NCBI RefSeq assembly: GCF_002706425.1
Contig: NZ_CP017713.1
Location: forward strand, 1,240,001 to 1,304,000
From: Loigolactobacillus coryniformis subsp. coryniformis KCTC 3167 = DSM 20001
Lineage (GTDB): Bacteria; Bacillota; Bacilli; Lactobacillales; Lactobacillaceae
Direction: 5' to 3'
DNA length: 64,000 nucleotides
Shown here: piece by piece, positions 9,417-17,029 of the stretch
Numbering within the stretch: the stretch's first letter is position 1
Layout: each line of letters starts with the position of its first letter
Notes under the pieces: model-generated
Database searches by the model: none
Seen by the model: only the letters and a program-made list of their open reading frames with translations
Told to the model about the DNA's origin: nothing
Made by a program: the position numbers and the translations under genes

Positions 9417-10214
9417 ATGGGAACGGCAATCGTAGTAACATCCGGTAAAGGCGGCGTTGGTAAGACGACCACTAGTGCCAATTTAGGGACTGCATTGGCT
9501 TTACAAAATAAAAAAGTTTGTTTGATGGATCTAGATATTGGCTTGCGTAATTTAGATGTGGTTTTAGGTCTAGAAAATCGCATTATTTATGATATTGTTG
9601 ATGTCGCGCAAGGTCGAGCTAAATTACATCAGGCTTTAGTCAAAGACAAGCGTTTTGAGGATAACTTATACTTATTACCTGCAGCACAGAATACGGATAA
9701 GGATGCTTTAATGCCTGACGAAGTTAAAGCAATTGTCGATGAATTGAAGGAAGACTATGACTTCGTTATTTTGGATTGTCCTGCAGGAATCGAACAAGGT
9801 TTCCAGAATGCAATTGCTGGTGCAGATTGTGCGATTGTGGTCACTACACCGGAGATTTCGGCTGTTCGTGATGCTGATCGAGTAGTTGGCTTATTGGAAC
9901 AAGCTGAAATGGCCCAAGAACCACGTTTGATCATCAATCGCATTCGTCAGCATATGATGAATGAAGGGGACGTGATGGATATTGACGAGATCACGCGCCA
10001 TTTATCGATCGCATTATTAGGTATTGTGTTAGATGATGATGGTGTGATTATGTCATCTAATCATGGCGATCCCATTGTGCTGGATCCTAAGAATCCAGCT
10101 AGTCAAGGTTACCGTAATATTGCGCGGCGTATTTTGGGTGAAACGGTACCGTTAATGTCGATCAAGGAAGAGAAGGTTGGTTTCTGGAAACGTCTTTTCG
10201 GTAATCGCAACTAA
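9417..10214 (+). CDS. minD: septum site-determining ATPase MinD
   Basis: Membrane-associated P-loop ATPase (265 aa) that recruits MinC to poles. A deviant Walker A GKGGVGKTT is at residues 10-18, switch I DLDIGLRNLD, and Walker B VILDCPAG. The C-terminal KVGFWKRLFG forms the amphipathic membrane-targeting helix. Downstream no terminator is visible before the next promoter. Confidence 0.96.
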   Translation: MGTAIVVTSGKGGVGKTTTSANLGTALALQNKKVCLMDLDIGLRNLDVVLGLENRIIYDIVDVAQGRAKLHQALVKDKRFEDNLYLLPAAQNTDKDALMPDEVKAIVDELKEDYDFVILDCPAGIEQGFQNAIAGADCAIVVTTPEISAVRDADRVVGLLEQAEMAQEPRLIINRIRQHMMNEGDVMDIDEITRHLSIALLGIVLDDDGVIMSSNHGDPIVLDPKNPASQGYRNIARRILGETVPLMSIKEEKVGFWKRLFGNRN

Positions 10215-10256
10215 GTACTGTATTAAATCGGGACTAATTTTAAATTATGAGTGCGT

Positions 10257-10285
10257 TTGACAGTAAAGTTAAAATGTGCTAATCT
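10257..10285 (+). promoter_or_regulatory. promoter of the T-box transporter operon
   Basis: Perfect -35 TTGACA, 17-base spacer, TAATCT with an upstream TGC (extended -10). It lies about 20 bases before T-box stem I. Confidence 0.65.
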
Positions 10286-10302
10286 TATTCTCATAATAAA
10301 TA

Positions 10303-10557
10303 ACGTTGAACAGAAGAGTAAATGGACTTAAATTATCAGAGAGTTTCTGGATGGTGTGAAGAAACAATTGAGTGTATTGAAACACATCTGCGAGTATTGT
10401 ACGCTGAACAAATTAGGTGTACACGGGAAAGCCCGTTACTGCTGTAGTTCATTGAACTACCTGAGGTATTGCTTGTGAAAGTGATACAAATTAGAGGTGG
10501 AATCACGAAATCAATCGTCCTCTTGAAGTTATTTAATAACTTCAAGAGGCTTTTTTA
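10303..10557 (+). promoter_or_regulatory. T-box leader, CAC (histidine) specifier
   Basis: tRNA-sensing leader. Stem I includes GAACAGAAGAGTAA, the AG bulge CAGAGAG and the distal GGATGGTGTGAAG. Base pairing CAGA/TCTG closes the specifier loop, whose 3' strand reads AA-CAC-A. The same alignment in the ileS T-box of this window gives GG-ATC-A, so CAC (His) is the likely codon. The T-box GAGGTGGAATCACG is at 10494-10507, followed by a perfect 14-bp terminator (10519-10549) and six T. The bulge base A after TGG does not pair with the C73 usual in bacterial tRNA-His, which is unexplained. Confidence 0.88.
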
Positions 10558-10562
10558 TTTGG

Positions 10563-10661
10563 CGAATGAACTACTTGAGGTGTTGATCGTAAGGTTAGCA
10601 CGAATTGAGGTGGAACCACGCGCTGCGTCCTCGAAAACGATTTGTTTTCGGGGACTTTTTT
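10563..10661 (+). promoter_or_regulatory. duplicated T-box antiterminator/terminator unit without stem I
   Basis: A second copy of the 3' half of the leader follows the first terminator. It repeats ATGAACTAC-TTGAGGT, then GAGGTGGAACCACG (10607-10620) and a GTCC-CGAAAAC/GTTTTCG-GGAC terminator with T tail (10627-10656). It aligns along its length with 10450-10557, starting at the GAACTACCTGAGGT region. Only about 50 bases separate it from the first terminator, too few for another stem I. Transcription must therefore pass two terminators before reaching the transporter genes. Confidence 0.75.
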
Positions 10662-10691
10662 ATTGGCTAATTTTTAAAAGGAGATGTTGGC

Positions 10692-11354
10692 ATGAATATC
10701 TTAGCAACACAATGGCATTATGCATGGCAGATTATGCCGTCTTTATTTGATGGTATCAAAATGACATTATCATTATTTTTCTTCACGTTGATCGGTTCGA
10801 TTCCGCTGGGGATTATTGTTGGACTGGGACGCGCCTCAAAGTTTAAGCTGATTCGTAATATTCTTGGAATTTATGTCTGGATCATGCGTGGGACGCCGCT
10901 ATTATTACAATTGATTTTTGTTTTTTATGGATTACCAATTGTCGGAATCGTGTTCCAACGTTATGATGCGGCGTTATTCGCTTTTATCATCAATTACGGG
11001 GCTTATTTTGCAGAAATTTTCCGTGGTGGCTTACAATCGATCGATCATGGTCAGTATGAAAGTGCTAAGGTATTGCGCTTAACTTATTGGCAAACCGTTC
11101 AAAAAATTATCTTACCGCAAGTCATGAAAATTGTTTTACCGTCGATTGGGAATGAGGTCATTAATTTAGTTAAGGATTCATCCTTGGTTTACGTCATCGG
11201 CTTAGGCGATTTGTTGCGTGCTGGTAATGTCGCAACAGCGCGAGATGTAACTCTGCTGCCGCTAGTTTTAGTGGGTATCGGTTACTTATTATTGACGGCC
11301 ATTTTGACACTGGCGCAACGCAAGATCGAGCAGCATTACAGTTATTATAAATAG
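10692..11354 (+). CDS. polar amino-acid ABC transporter permease
   Basis: HisM/GlnP-type membrane subunit (220 aa) with about five transmembrane segments. The EAA loop that contacts the ATPase is seen near residues 118-150 (YESAKVLRLTYWQTVQKIILPQ). An N-terminal IKMTLSLFFFTLIGSIPLG segment fits the family. The ribosome binding site AAGGAGATG lies 7 bases from ATG. Together with the CAC T-box, this gene and its two neighbours fit the T-box-controlled histidine uptake operons (hisXYZ) predicted in Lactobacillales; substrate is inferred from the leader only. Confidence 0.9.
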   Translation: MNILATQWHYAWQIMPSLFDGIKMTLSLFFFTLIGSIPLGIIVGLGRASKFKLIRNILGIYVWIMRGTPLLLQLIFVFYGLPIVGIVFQRYDAALFAFIINYGAYFAEIFRGGLQSIDHGQYESAKVLRLTYWQTVQKIILPQVMKIVLPSIGNEVINLVKDSSLVYVIGLGDLLRAGNVATARDVTLLPLVLVGIGYLLLTAILTLAQRKIEQHYSYYK

Positions 11355-11366
11355 GAGGGATTTCCG

Positions 11367-12008
11367 ATGTTAGAATTAAAAGCAATTAGCAAATATTACG
11401 GTCGGCGTTTAATTTTGGATCAGCTTGATCTAACCGTGAATGATGGTGAAGTTTTAGCAATCGTTGGCCCTTCTGGTGCTGGTAAGACAACGCTATTGCG
11501 CTGTATCAGTGGTTTGGAACGAATTGATAGTGGTCAGATTCTATTAGACGGACAAGCGTTCGATCCATTTGATAATCAGGATAAAGATAGCGTCATCGGG
11601 GTCGTTTTCCAGGATTTCCAATTGTTCCCGAACCTTAGTGTATTAGACAACATTACGTTAGCACCAATGCTGGCTTTAAAGCAGACAAAAGACGCAGCAG
11701 AAAAGCAAGCACGCGCCTTGTTAGAGCGATTAGCTTTGACTGGAAAAGAAACCCTTTATCCCTATCAACTCTCTGGCGGGCAGAAACAACGGGTTGCTTT
11801 AGCACGAGCATTAGCAATGAAGCCGAAAATTCTCTGTTATGACGAACCAACTAGTGCCCTTGATCCTGACTTACGACAAGAAGTTGAAAAATTGATCCTC
11901 GGCTTAAAAGCTGACGGTATGACGCAAATCGTGGTCACCCATGATTTAGAATTCGCGGAAAACATTGCCGATGCAGTTAAACGAGTCGAGGCATTGCCAG
12001 AAAAATAG
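11367..12008 (+). CDS. polar amino-acid ABC transporter ATPase
   Basis: 213-aa nucleotide-binding subunit. Walker A is GPSGAGKTT, the Q-loop FQDFQLFP, the signature LSGGQKQR, Walker B ILCYDEPTSALD and the switch His in VVTHDLEFA. It follows the permease by 12 bases with AGGAGGG. It is somewhat shorter at the C-terminus than HisP/GlnQ (about 240 aa), but all catalytic motifs are present. Confidence 0.93.
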   Translation: MLELKAISKYYGRRLILDQLDLTVNDGEVLAIVGPSGAGKTTLLRCISGLERIDSGQILLDGQAFDPFDNQDKDSVIGVVFQDFQLFPNLSVLDNITLAPMLALKQTKDAAEKQARALLERLALTGKETLYPYQLSGGQKQRVALARALAMKPKILCYDEPTSALDPDLRQEVEKLILGLKADGMTQIVVTHDLEFAENIADAVKRVEALPEK

Positions 12009-12026
12009 GGCTGATTATAAAACATA

Positions 12027-12093
12027 CCATGCGTAAAATTGGGCTAGCGATTCAACGTTGCCCAAGATATTAACCACTATTGTGGAGTAGAGG
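12027..12093 (+). repeat. short relative of the structured leader element, before the substrate-binding gene
   Basis: The sequence has CCATG at its 5' end, a TTGGGC/GCCCAA hairpin, and then CCAC-TATT-GTGG followed by AGTAGAGGAGG. The 3' part is almost the same as the element before the DUF1831 gene (CCAC-GATT-GTGG-AGTAGAGGAG at 44502). The conserved core seen in other copies is missing, so kinship is tentative. Confidence 0.3.
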
Positions 12094-12103
12094 AGGCCAA
12101 ATA

Positions 12104-12934
12104 ATGCGCAAAAAAATACTGGGAGCTTTACTGGCGATCTTAATGCTTTTTAGTACAATCAGCCTAACTGGTTGCTCACGGCAAAGTGCTAATGCTGATT
12201 CTTGGTCGACAATCCAAAAACGGAAAACGGTTATTGTCGGTTTAGATGACAGCTTTGTACCGATGGGATTTCGTGCTAAAAGTGGACAATTAAAGGGCTT
12301 TGACATTGATTTAGCGCGGGCCGTTTTTAAAAAGTACAATATTAAAGTTGATTTTCAAACGATCGATTGGTCGATGAATGCAACTGAATTACGTAATCAC
12401 ACGATTGATTTAATTTGGAACGGCTATACGATCACACCGCAACGTAAAAAGGTTGTTCGTTTCAGCGCACCTTACTTGGAAAATAAGCAAATTTTAGTAA
12501 CGATGAAGAAAGATAAAATTAACAGCTTTGCCGGTATGAAGGGTAAAGTACTGGGGGTACAAACGGGTTCATCTGGCTACTCAAGTTTAGAAGCAGAGCC
12601 CAATTTATTGAAGAATTATATTAAGAATCAAACTCCCGTGTTATATAGTACGTTCAACGATGCGTTTATTGATCTAAACGCCAATCGGATCCAAGGGTTA
12701 CTGATCGATCGAGTATACGCAAATTATTATATCGATCATCAATCTAATCGTGCGGACTATCAAGTTACTCAAGGCAAGTTTGCTTCTGAGGATTTTGCGG
12801 TTGGGATGCGTAAATCAGATAAAACTTTGCAGCGCAAGATCAATCAAGCGATGAAGGAATTATATCGTGATGGTACGATGAAGAAGATCAGTTATAAATG
12901 GTTTGGGGAAGATGACACAATTCCGCAGAAATAA
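12104..12934 (+). CDS. amino-acid ABC transporter substrate-binding lipoprotein
   Basis: Extracellular solute receptor (276 aa) anchored by a lipid. ATG at 12104 follows AGGAGG by 6 bases. The signal peptide MRKKILGALLAILMLF ends in the lipobox SLTGC, giving Cys at about residue 24. The mature part has the SBP_bac_3 motifs VGLDDSFVPMGF, GFDIDLARAV and the GYTIT segment near the ligand site. The gene ends at the inverted repeat of the adjacent insertion element, which supplies the nearest terminator. Confidence 0.93.
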   Translation: MRKKILGALLAILMLFSTISLTGCSRQSANADSWSTIQKRKTVIVGLDDSFVPMGFRAKSGQLKGFDIDLARAVFKKYNIKVDFQTIDWSMNATELRNHTIDLIWNGYTITPQRKKVVRFSAPYLENKQILVTMKKDKINSFAGMKGKVLGVQTGSSGYSSLEAEPNLLKNYIKNQTPVLYSTFNDAFIDLNANRIQGLLIDRVYANYYIDHQSNRADYQVTQGKFASEDFAVGMRKSDKTLQRKINQAMKELYRDGTMKKISYKWFGEDDTIPQK

Positions 12935-12997
12935 ATAAAACCGTCACTGGAAAATTTTCCAATGTCATTAAGTTAAGCTATTGACAAAAAAGAATAG

Positions 12998-13040
12998 GGC
13001 TTCAGCTACATCATTTATGTAGCTGAAGCCTTATTTTTTA
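12998..13040 (+). terminator. terminator inside the left end of the insertion sequence
   Basis: Perfect 13-bp stem GGCTTCAGCTACA/TGTAGCTGAAGCC with loop TCATTTA followed by TTATTTTTT. The opposite strand also has a T-rich tail, so it may work both ways, ending the transporter operon and shielding the transposase. Confidence 0.85.
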
Positions 13041-13135
13041 CTTTAAACTTGGTAAACTAAAAGGGGAAGGCACTAAACCTTCTCCTCCACAGGTCTAATT
13101 GTAACAATCCAATACCGATAAGGAGTGTGTCACTA

Positions 13136-14333
13136 ATGTTAAACCCAACTAATAGTTTAAGCGTTCTGGACCAAATTATCAATGAAACAGTTAGCCATAT
13201 TCATGATTACACTCATTCACCACAGGATTTTACGCGTAAACGGAAATTAACTGCTGGTACGATGATTAAAACGATGCTTAATATGCAGGGTAACAGCCTT
13301 AACATTGAGTTATTCAATGCTTTTCCTGGCGATCGATGGCTCGGACTTTGATCTGCCTTGGAATCCTACTTCAAAGTACGTTTGTGATTTTTCAAAAAAT
13401 AAGCCTTATTGTCAAATGCATGTTAATACTTTATACGACTTGTTAAATAAAAGCTATCAAGACTGTATTAGCCAACCCAAAACGGCAATGGACGAACGCG
13501 GCAGTGTTTTAGCCATGCTTGATCACCTACCAGACGATTCGATCGTGATGATGGACCGTGGCTACCCAAGCTTTAATCTAATTGAAAATCTAAACCGGCA
13601 CCAGGGGTTGCATTATCTTATTCGAGCCAAGTTAGGCGGCAGTATCAAAGAAATTCAAAATTTGCCAGATGGTGAGTGTGATCAAGCAATCGCGTGCCGC
13701 GTGACCACTTCTAATCATTATTACGTTACGCATAAAAGTAGTGAAAATATTCATTGTATTCAACATTATTGGCACCAGTACCAACCATTTCGTTCCAAAA
13801 ATACCAAAGATCGGCGGTGGGATTTTGGCGTCTTTTGTACCGTTAAATTCCGGGCTTGTAAATTTCAAATTGGGACAACAGCTGACGGTAAGCCAGCGTG
13901 GGAAGTCTTGATCACTAATCTTCCGGCAAAGCAGTTTCCATTACCACGAATGAAACGGTTATATCATTTGCGCTGGGGCATCGAAACCGCTTTTTCTAAG
14001 CTAAAATATGATCTTGGCGCCATTCAATTTCATTCCAAAAAAGACCAGTTTATTGAAATGGAACTTTACGCCAACTTAATCATGTACAATGTGGTTAGTG
14101 CAGCCGTTAATCAAGCTTACGTCGCGCAGACCAATCACCATCATTGGGACACCATTAATTTTAAACTGGCCACTAGGATCGTGCGGTATTATTACCGCAA
14201 TAACCAGCAGGCAAAGTTTCAAGCGTTATTGATTCAGCTTGGCACCTACTTAGTCCCGATTCGCCCCGGGCGTAAAAATAAGCGGCGACTAAAACCTAAG
14301 CGTGCGGTTAGTTTTGTTTATCGAGTCGCGTAA
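13136..14333 (+). pseudogene. IS4-family transposase with internal deletion and frameshift
   Basis: Frame 1 (13136-13351) encodes the N-terminal domain up to NSLNIELFNAF. Frame 2, shifted by +1, runs from about 13305 and encodes the DDE core from FLAIDGSDFDLPWNP. All three catalytic acids are present (Asp in IDGSDF, Asp in MMDRGYPS, Glu in YHLRWGIE with the following AFSKLK). Family members have roughly 80 more residues between these two parts, so a deletion rather than programmed frameshifting explains the break, and no slippery run is seen. Ribosome binding site AAGGAG precedes ATG 13136. Activity is not expected. Confidence 0.82.
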
Positions 14334-14389
14334 ACTGACAACCTAATCTTGCGTCGCCCTTATTTTAGTGCGCTTTAAATTAGCTTTAA

Positions 14390-14441
14390 ATTATAAAAAC
14401 CACCCAATTAGCAATCATGAAATGACTAATCAGGTGGTTTT
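14390..14441 (-). terminator. terminator of aspartate kinase, inside the right end of the insertion sequence
   Basis: Read on the minus strand: AAAACCACCTG, inner ATTAG/CTAAT arms, then GGGTGGTTTTTATAATT. The stem is interrupted, but the outer eight or nine pairs and the T tail are clear. Confidence 0.65.
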
Positions 14442-14541
14442 AAAATTAGCCGAGCGATTTCCTCAGGGACTAATAATTGTCAAGTCACTAACTTAATGAC
14501 ATTGGAAAATTTTCCGGTGACGGTTATTTATTAACTGTAAA

Positions 14542-15906
14542 TTAAGCTGTTTCAGTGTTAAAGAAGGCTTTGTAGAGGCCGCGAACCGCGTTATATTCAT
14601 CTTTTTCGCGTACGCCAAACATGATTGATACTGGTGAAGCGCCGTGATCTAGAGTGACGATTGAAACCCCAGCCTGGGCAATGCTGTTGGTGGCTTTAGC
14701 CATCATTCCGATGTGATCTTGGATACCCTCACCAACGATCATCACGAGCGCGTAATGATGGATCACGCGAATATCATCAGGGTGGATAGCTTCCTTGATT
14801 GCTTTGATAACTTTTGGTTCTAGCTCTGGTGTTAATTCGCGTTCACGGATCACGATCGTGATGTCATCGATCCCCGAAGGAATATGCTCAAAACTGATGC
14901 CATATTCGGCGAGAATTTGCAATACCTTGAAGACGAAGCCGACTTGTTTATTCATCAAGTACTTGCGAATGTAAATTCCTAAAAAGCCGGTATCACTAGC
15001 AATACCGGAAATTGGCCGCTTGGGATCATAGATCTTACGAGCTGAAATTAATGTTCCGGGTTTTAACGGATGGTTAGTGTTTTTAACGCGAACAGAAACA
15101 CCGCCTTCGATGGCTGGAATCAACGCTTCATCATGGAAAACAGAAAAACCAGCATACGATAGTTCACGCATTTCCCGGAAAGTTAGATGTTCAATTGCCG
15201 CTGGATGTGCCACAATATTCGGGTTAGCTGCATAAATTGCGTCAACGTCGGTGAAGTTTTCATATAGCTCTGCCTTAAACGCACGGGCAAAGATGGCACC
15301 AGTAATATCGGAGCCACCACGTGAGAAAGTACAAATCTGACCATCCTTAGTGTAGCCAAAAAAACCGGGGATAATCAATAACGTTTTGCTCTTTTTAAAA
15401 GCAGCTAATTGTGCATAACTTTCAGGTAAAACCTGTGCATCTCCTGGAGTAGCACTAACCAGCAGACCAGCTTCACGTGGACTAAGATAATGACTAGGCA
15501 TCCCTAGATGATTGAGGATCGCGGCAATCAATTTCGCATTATTATCCTCGCCGGCAGCTTTAAACGCATCCAGCAGATAGTCCGCAGAAGGGTAGTCGTG
15601 ATCAGGTAATTGCATAATATGATCATGGATCGGTTGAAATTCACTTGCTGGTAAATTAAAGCCAGTGGCGATTTCTTGGTAGCGTGCCAAAATGGCATGT
15701 TGAATAGCAACTGGATTCGCTTTTTTTAAAACAACATTAGCGTAGTCGATCAATAAGTCCGTCACTTTACGGTCATCCGCAAAACGTTTACCTGGAGCAG
15801 AGACGACGACTGCACGTCGTTTACTATCACCGCGAATAATATCAATTACTTTTTGGAGTTGGTTGCTGGAAGCTAATGAACTTCCGCCGAACTTAGCCAC
15901 TTTCAA
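14542..15906 (-). CDS. yclM: aspartate kinase with ACT domains
   Basis: First enzyme of the aspartate family pathway (lysine, DAP, threonine, methionine). The 454-aa product has the kinase signature KFGGSS at residues 5-10, VVVSAPGKR, the FSRGGSDITG catalytic block and two C-terminal ACT domains (VGFVFKVLQILAEYGIS and VGEGIQDHIGMMAKA). Length and the start MKVAKFGGSSLAS match the monofunctional type of B. subtilis YclM. The start codon is TTG at 15906. Just upstream GTGGCTAAGTT occurs twice in tandem, making the ribosome binding site hard to define (AGAAAGAAG). It may feed DAP to the wall with dapF at 36.9 kb. Confidence 0.93.
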   Translation of the reverse strand: MKVAKFGGSSLASSNQLQKVIDIIRGDSKRRAVVVSAPGKRFADDRKVTDLLIDYANVVLKKANPVAIQHAILARYQEIATGFNLPASEFQPIHDHIMQLPDHDYPSADYLLDAFKAAGEDNNAKLIAAILNHLGMPSHYLSPREAGLLVSATPGDAQVLPESYAQLAAFKKSKTLLIIPGFFGYTKDGQICTFSRGGSDITGAIFARAFKAELYENFTDVDAIYAANPNIVAHPAAIEHLTFREMRELSYAGFSVFHDEALIPAIEGGVSVRVKNTNHPLKPGTLISARKIYDPKRPISGIASDTGFLGIYIRKYLMNKQVGFVFKVLQILAEYGISFEHIPSGIDDITIVIRERELTPELEPKVIKAIKEAIHPDDIRVIHHYALVMIVGEGIQDHIGMMAKATNSIAQAGVSIVTLDHGASPVSIMFGVREKDEYNAVRGLYKAFFNTETA

Positions 15907-15949
15907 ACTTAGCCACTTCTTTCTGGATTATTAAAAATAAATTAGTATT

Positions 15950-15978
15950 AGCATAGCAAATTCACATCTAAAAGGCAA
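15950..15978 (-). promoter_or_regulatory. promoter of aspartate kinase
   Basis: On the minus strand TTGCCT, 17-base spacer, TATGCT. It faces away from the thiT promoter 25 bases further on. No lysine riboswitch or T-box fits in the about 40-base leader. Confidence 0.55.
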
Positions 15979-16002
15979 TTTTTGTTGGAAATTATAATGT
16001 TA

Positions 16003-16031
16003 TTGACACCGATTGCAAACAGGCTTATGCT
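16003..16031 (+). promoter_or_regulatory. promoter of thiT
   Basis: Perfect -35 TTGACA, 17-base spacer, TATGCT, placed about 22 bases upstream of the TPP aptamer. Confidence 0.75.
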
Positions 16032-16052
16032 AAAAACAACAATTAAATAATT

Positions 16053-16138
16053 AACTGCAAAGGGGAGCCTTTTTGGCTGAGAGTGATTAAGTTCAGACCC
16101 TTGAACCTGTTGTGTTAACGCACGCGTAGGAATTGTAG
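16053..16138 (+). promoter_or_regulatory. TPP riboswitch (THI element)
   Basis: The aptamer blocks are all visible: GGGGAGCC, GGCTGAGAGTGA, ACCCTTGAACCTG, and CGCGTAGGAATTG before a closing arm. It senses thiamine pyrophosphate and represses downstream expression. No hairpin with a T run follows. A CAACCTC segment at 16158-16164 could pair with the GGGAGG ribosome binding site at 16188-16193, so control of translation is more likely than of termination. Confidence 0.95.
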
Positions 16139-16199
16139 TTGGCGCCAAGCCAAATTTGCAACCTCTTTGTAGTCGATTGATCTATAGGGAGGATTTTTT

Positions 16200-16781
16200 A
16201 TGTCTAATCGACATCTATTAGTTTGGATCGAAGGAACCGTGATTGCTGCCTTGGCAATGGCGTTGGAGTATTTACCACATGCGGTGGGCCCATTGAATGT
16301 TTCTTACGGAATTATTCCATTGGCAGTCTATAGTTTGCGCCGAGGTTGGAAGGCTGGCTTAAGTTCAGGTTTAGTTTGGGGCTTACTGGATCTCTTTTTA
16401 CGTGGTTTTGGCAGTGGCGGCTTTCTTAACCCGCTGCAAGGTCTGATCGAATACCCGCTGGCTTTTGCAGTAGTAGGTTTGATCGGTTTTGGTGCTAGCC
16501 CAGTGCAACATGCGCTCAGTCGGCAGCAACGTGGACGAGTACTTGGTTATGCAATCAGTACGACATTTTTTGGTGTTTTGTGTAAATATTTCCTTCATTT
16601 CGTTGCTGGTGTTTTTTACTGGGGTTCTTATGCACCCAAAGGAATGAGTCCGGTTATTTATTCCTTAGTCGCTAATGGTGGTAGTGCCATTTTAAATTTA
16701 GTTTTAGTCAGTTTGGTAGTTGGGTTGTTATTGGTTAGTGCCCCACATCTATTTATGCCTAAAAACGTTCAAACTGCCTAA
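16200..16781 (+). CDS. thiT: thiamine transporter S-component ThiT (ECF type)
   Basis: Membrane-embedded substrate-binding subunit (193 aa) that works with the shared ECF energizing module encoded elsewhere. It has six hydrophobic segments. Family motifs include the first-helix AALAMALEYLP, GWKAGLSSGLVWGLLD and the aromatic-rich WGSYAPKGMSPVIYSLVANG region near the thiamine pocket. The TPP riboswitch directly upstream supports the substrate assignment. Ribosome binding site GGGAGG. Confidence 0.96.
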   Translation: MSNRHLLVWIEGTVIAALAMALEYLPHAVGPLNVSYGIIPLAVYSLRRGWKAGLSSGLVWGLLDLFLRGFGSGGFLNPLQGLIEYPLAFAVVGLIGFGASPVQHALSRQQRGRVLGYAISTTFFGVLCKYFLHFVAGVFYWGSYAPKGMSPVIYSLVANGGSAILNLVLVSLVVGLLLVSAPHLFMPKNVQTA

Positions 16782-16791
16782 TTATTAATTA

Positions 16792-16828
16792 TAAAAAAAG
16801 ATCCGGCCAGCGCCGAATCTTTTTTTAT
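16792..16828. terminator. bidirectional terminator between thiT and a small convergent gene
   Basis: AAAAAAAGATCCGGC, loop CAGC, GCCGAATCT and seven T; one mismatch in a 9-bp stem. A-tract and T-tract on both sides allow use in both directions. Confidence 0.85.
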
Positions 16829-16836
16829 TTAACCGA

Positions 16837-16950
16837 TTATTGAAAAGCTGCGACGGCAGTTATGACCATGCCACCAAGCGTTGCAATCAACATGATCCAA
16901 ACAACGATTTTAGTTAATTTTGCGAAACCGCTAGTTTTTTCTTTTTTCAT
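16837..16950 (-). CDS. DUF4044-type small membrane protein (37 aa)
   Basis: Reading on the minus strand gives MKKEKTSGFAKLTKIVVWIM followed by LIATLGGMVITAVAAFQ. A basic N-terminus leads into a single transmembrane helix. Sequence and length match the small DUF4044 proteins common in lactobacilli, whose role is unknown. A GAGGTGG ribosome binding site lies 12 bases before ATG. It ends at the shared terminator, so it is a real, independently bounded gene despite its size. Confidence 0.75.
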   Translation of the reverse strand: MKKEKTSGFAKLTKIVVWIMLIATLGGMVITAVAAFQ

Positions 16951-17029
16951 TGCGCTTTATTGCCACCTCATTGATTGGTTTAATTTAGGACAAGTTTAAC
17001 GTGTTTCTTAATAGATTGCAATTATTGTT

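Larger units (their letters stand above)
12939..14525 (+). mobile_element. degenerate IS4-type insertion sequence with 37-bp inverted ends
   Basis: The left end 12939-12975 and right end 14489-14525 are inverted copies matching at 36 of 37 bases. Each contains a near-perfect GGAAAATTTTCC palindrome. The similarity continues loosely outwards through AATAAATA/TATTTATT, which includes the hisZ-like stop on the left. Inside are a broken transposase and a terminator hairpin near each end. No target-site direct repeat is clear. The element lies exactly between two convergent genes, so it did not interrupt a coding region. Confidence 0.75.

Noticed and set aside
10563-10661. A complete independent second T-box
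   Set aside because: Only about 50 bases lie between the first terminator and the second T-box sequence, and no AG bulge, distal loop or specifier loop is present. It is a partial duplication.
13127-14333. Programmed frameshift producing a two-part transposase
   Set aside because: The second frame is +1, no slippery heptamer is seen in the 47-base overlap, and the joined product lacks roughly 80 residues present in the family. A deletion fits better.
15907-16052. Lysine riboswitch or T-box before aspartate kinase
   Set aside because: The leader from the minus-strand promoter is only about 40 bases, too short, and no lysine-element motifs are present. The nearby aptamer is TPP-type on the other strand.
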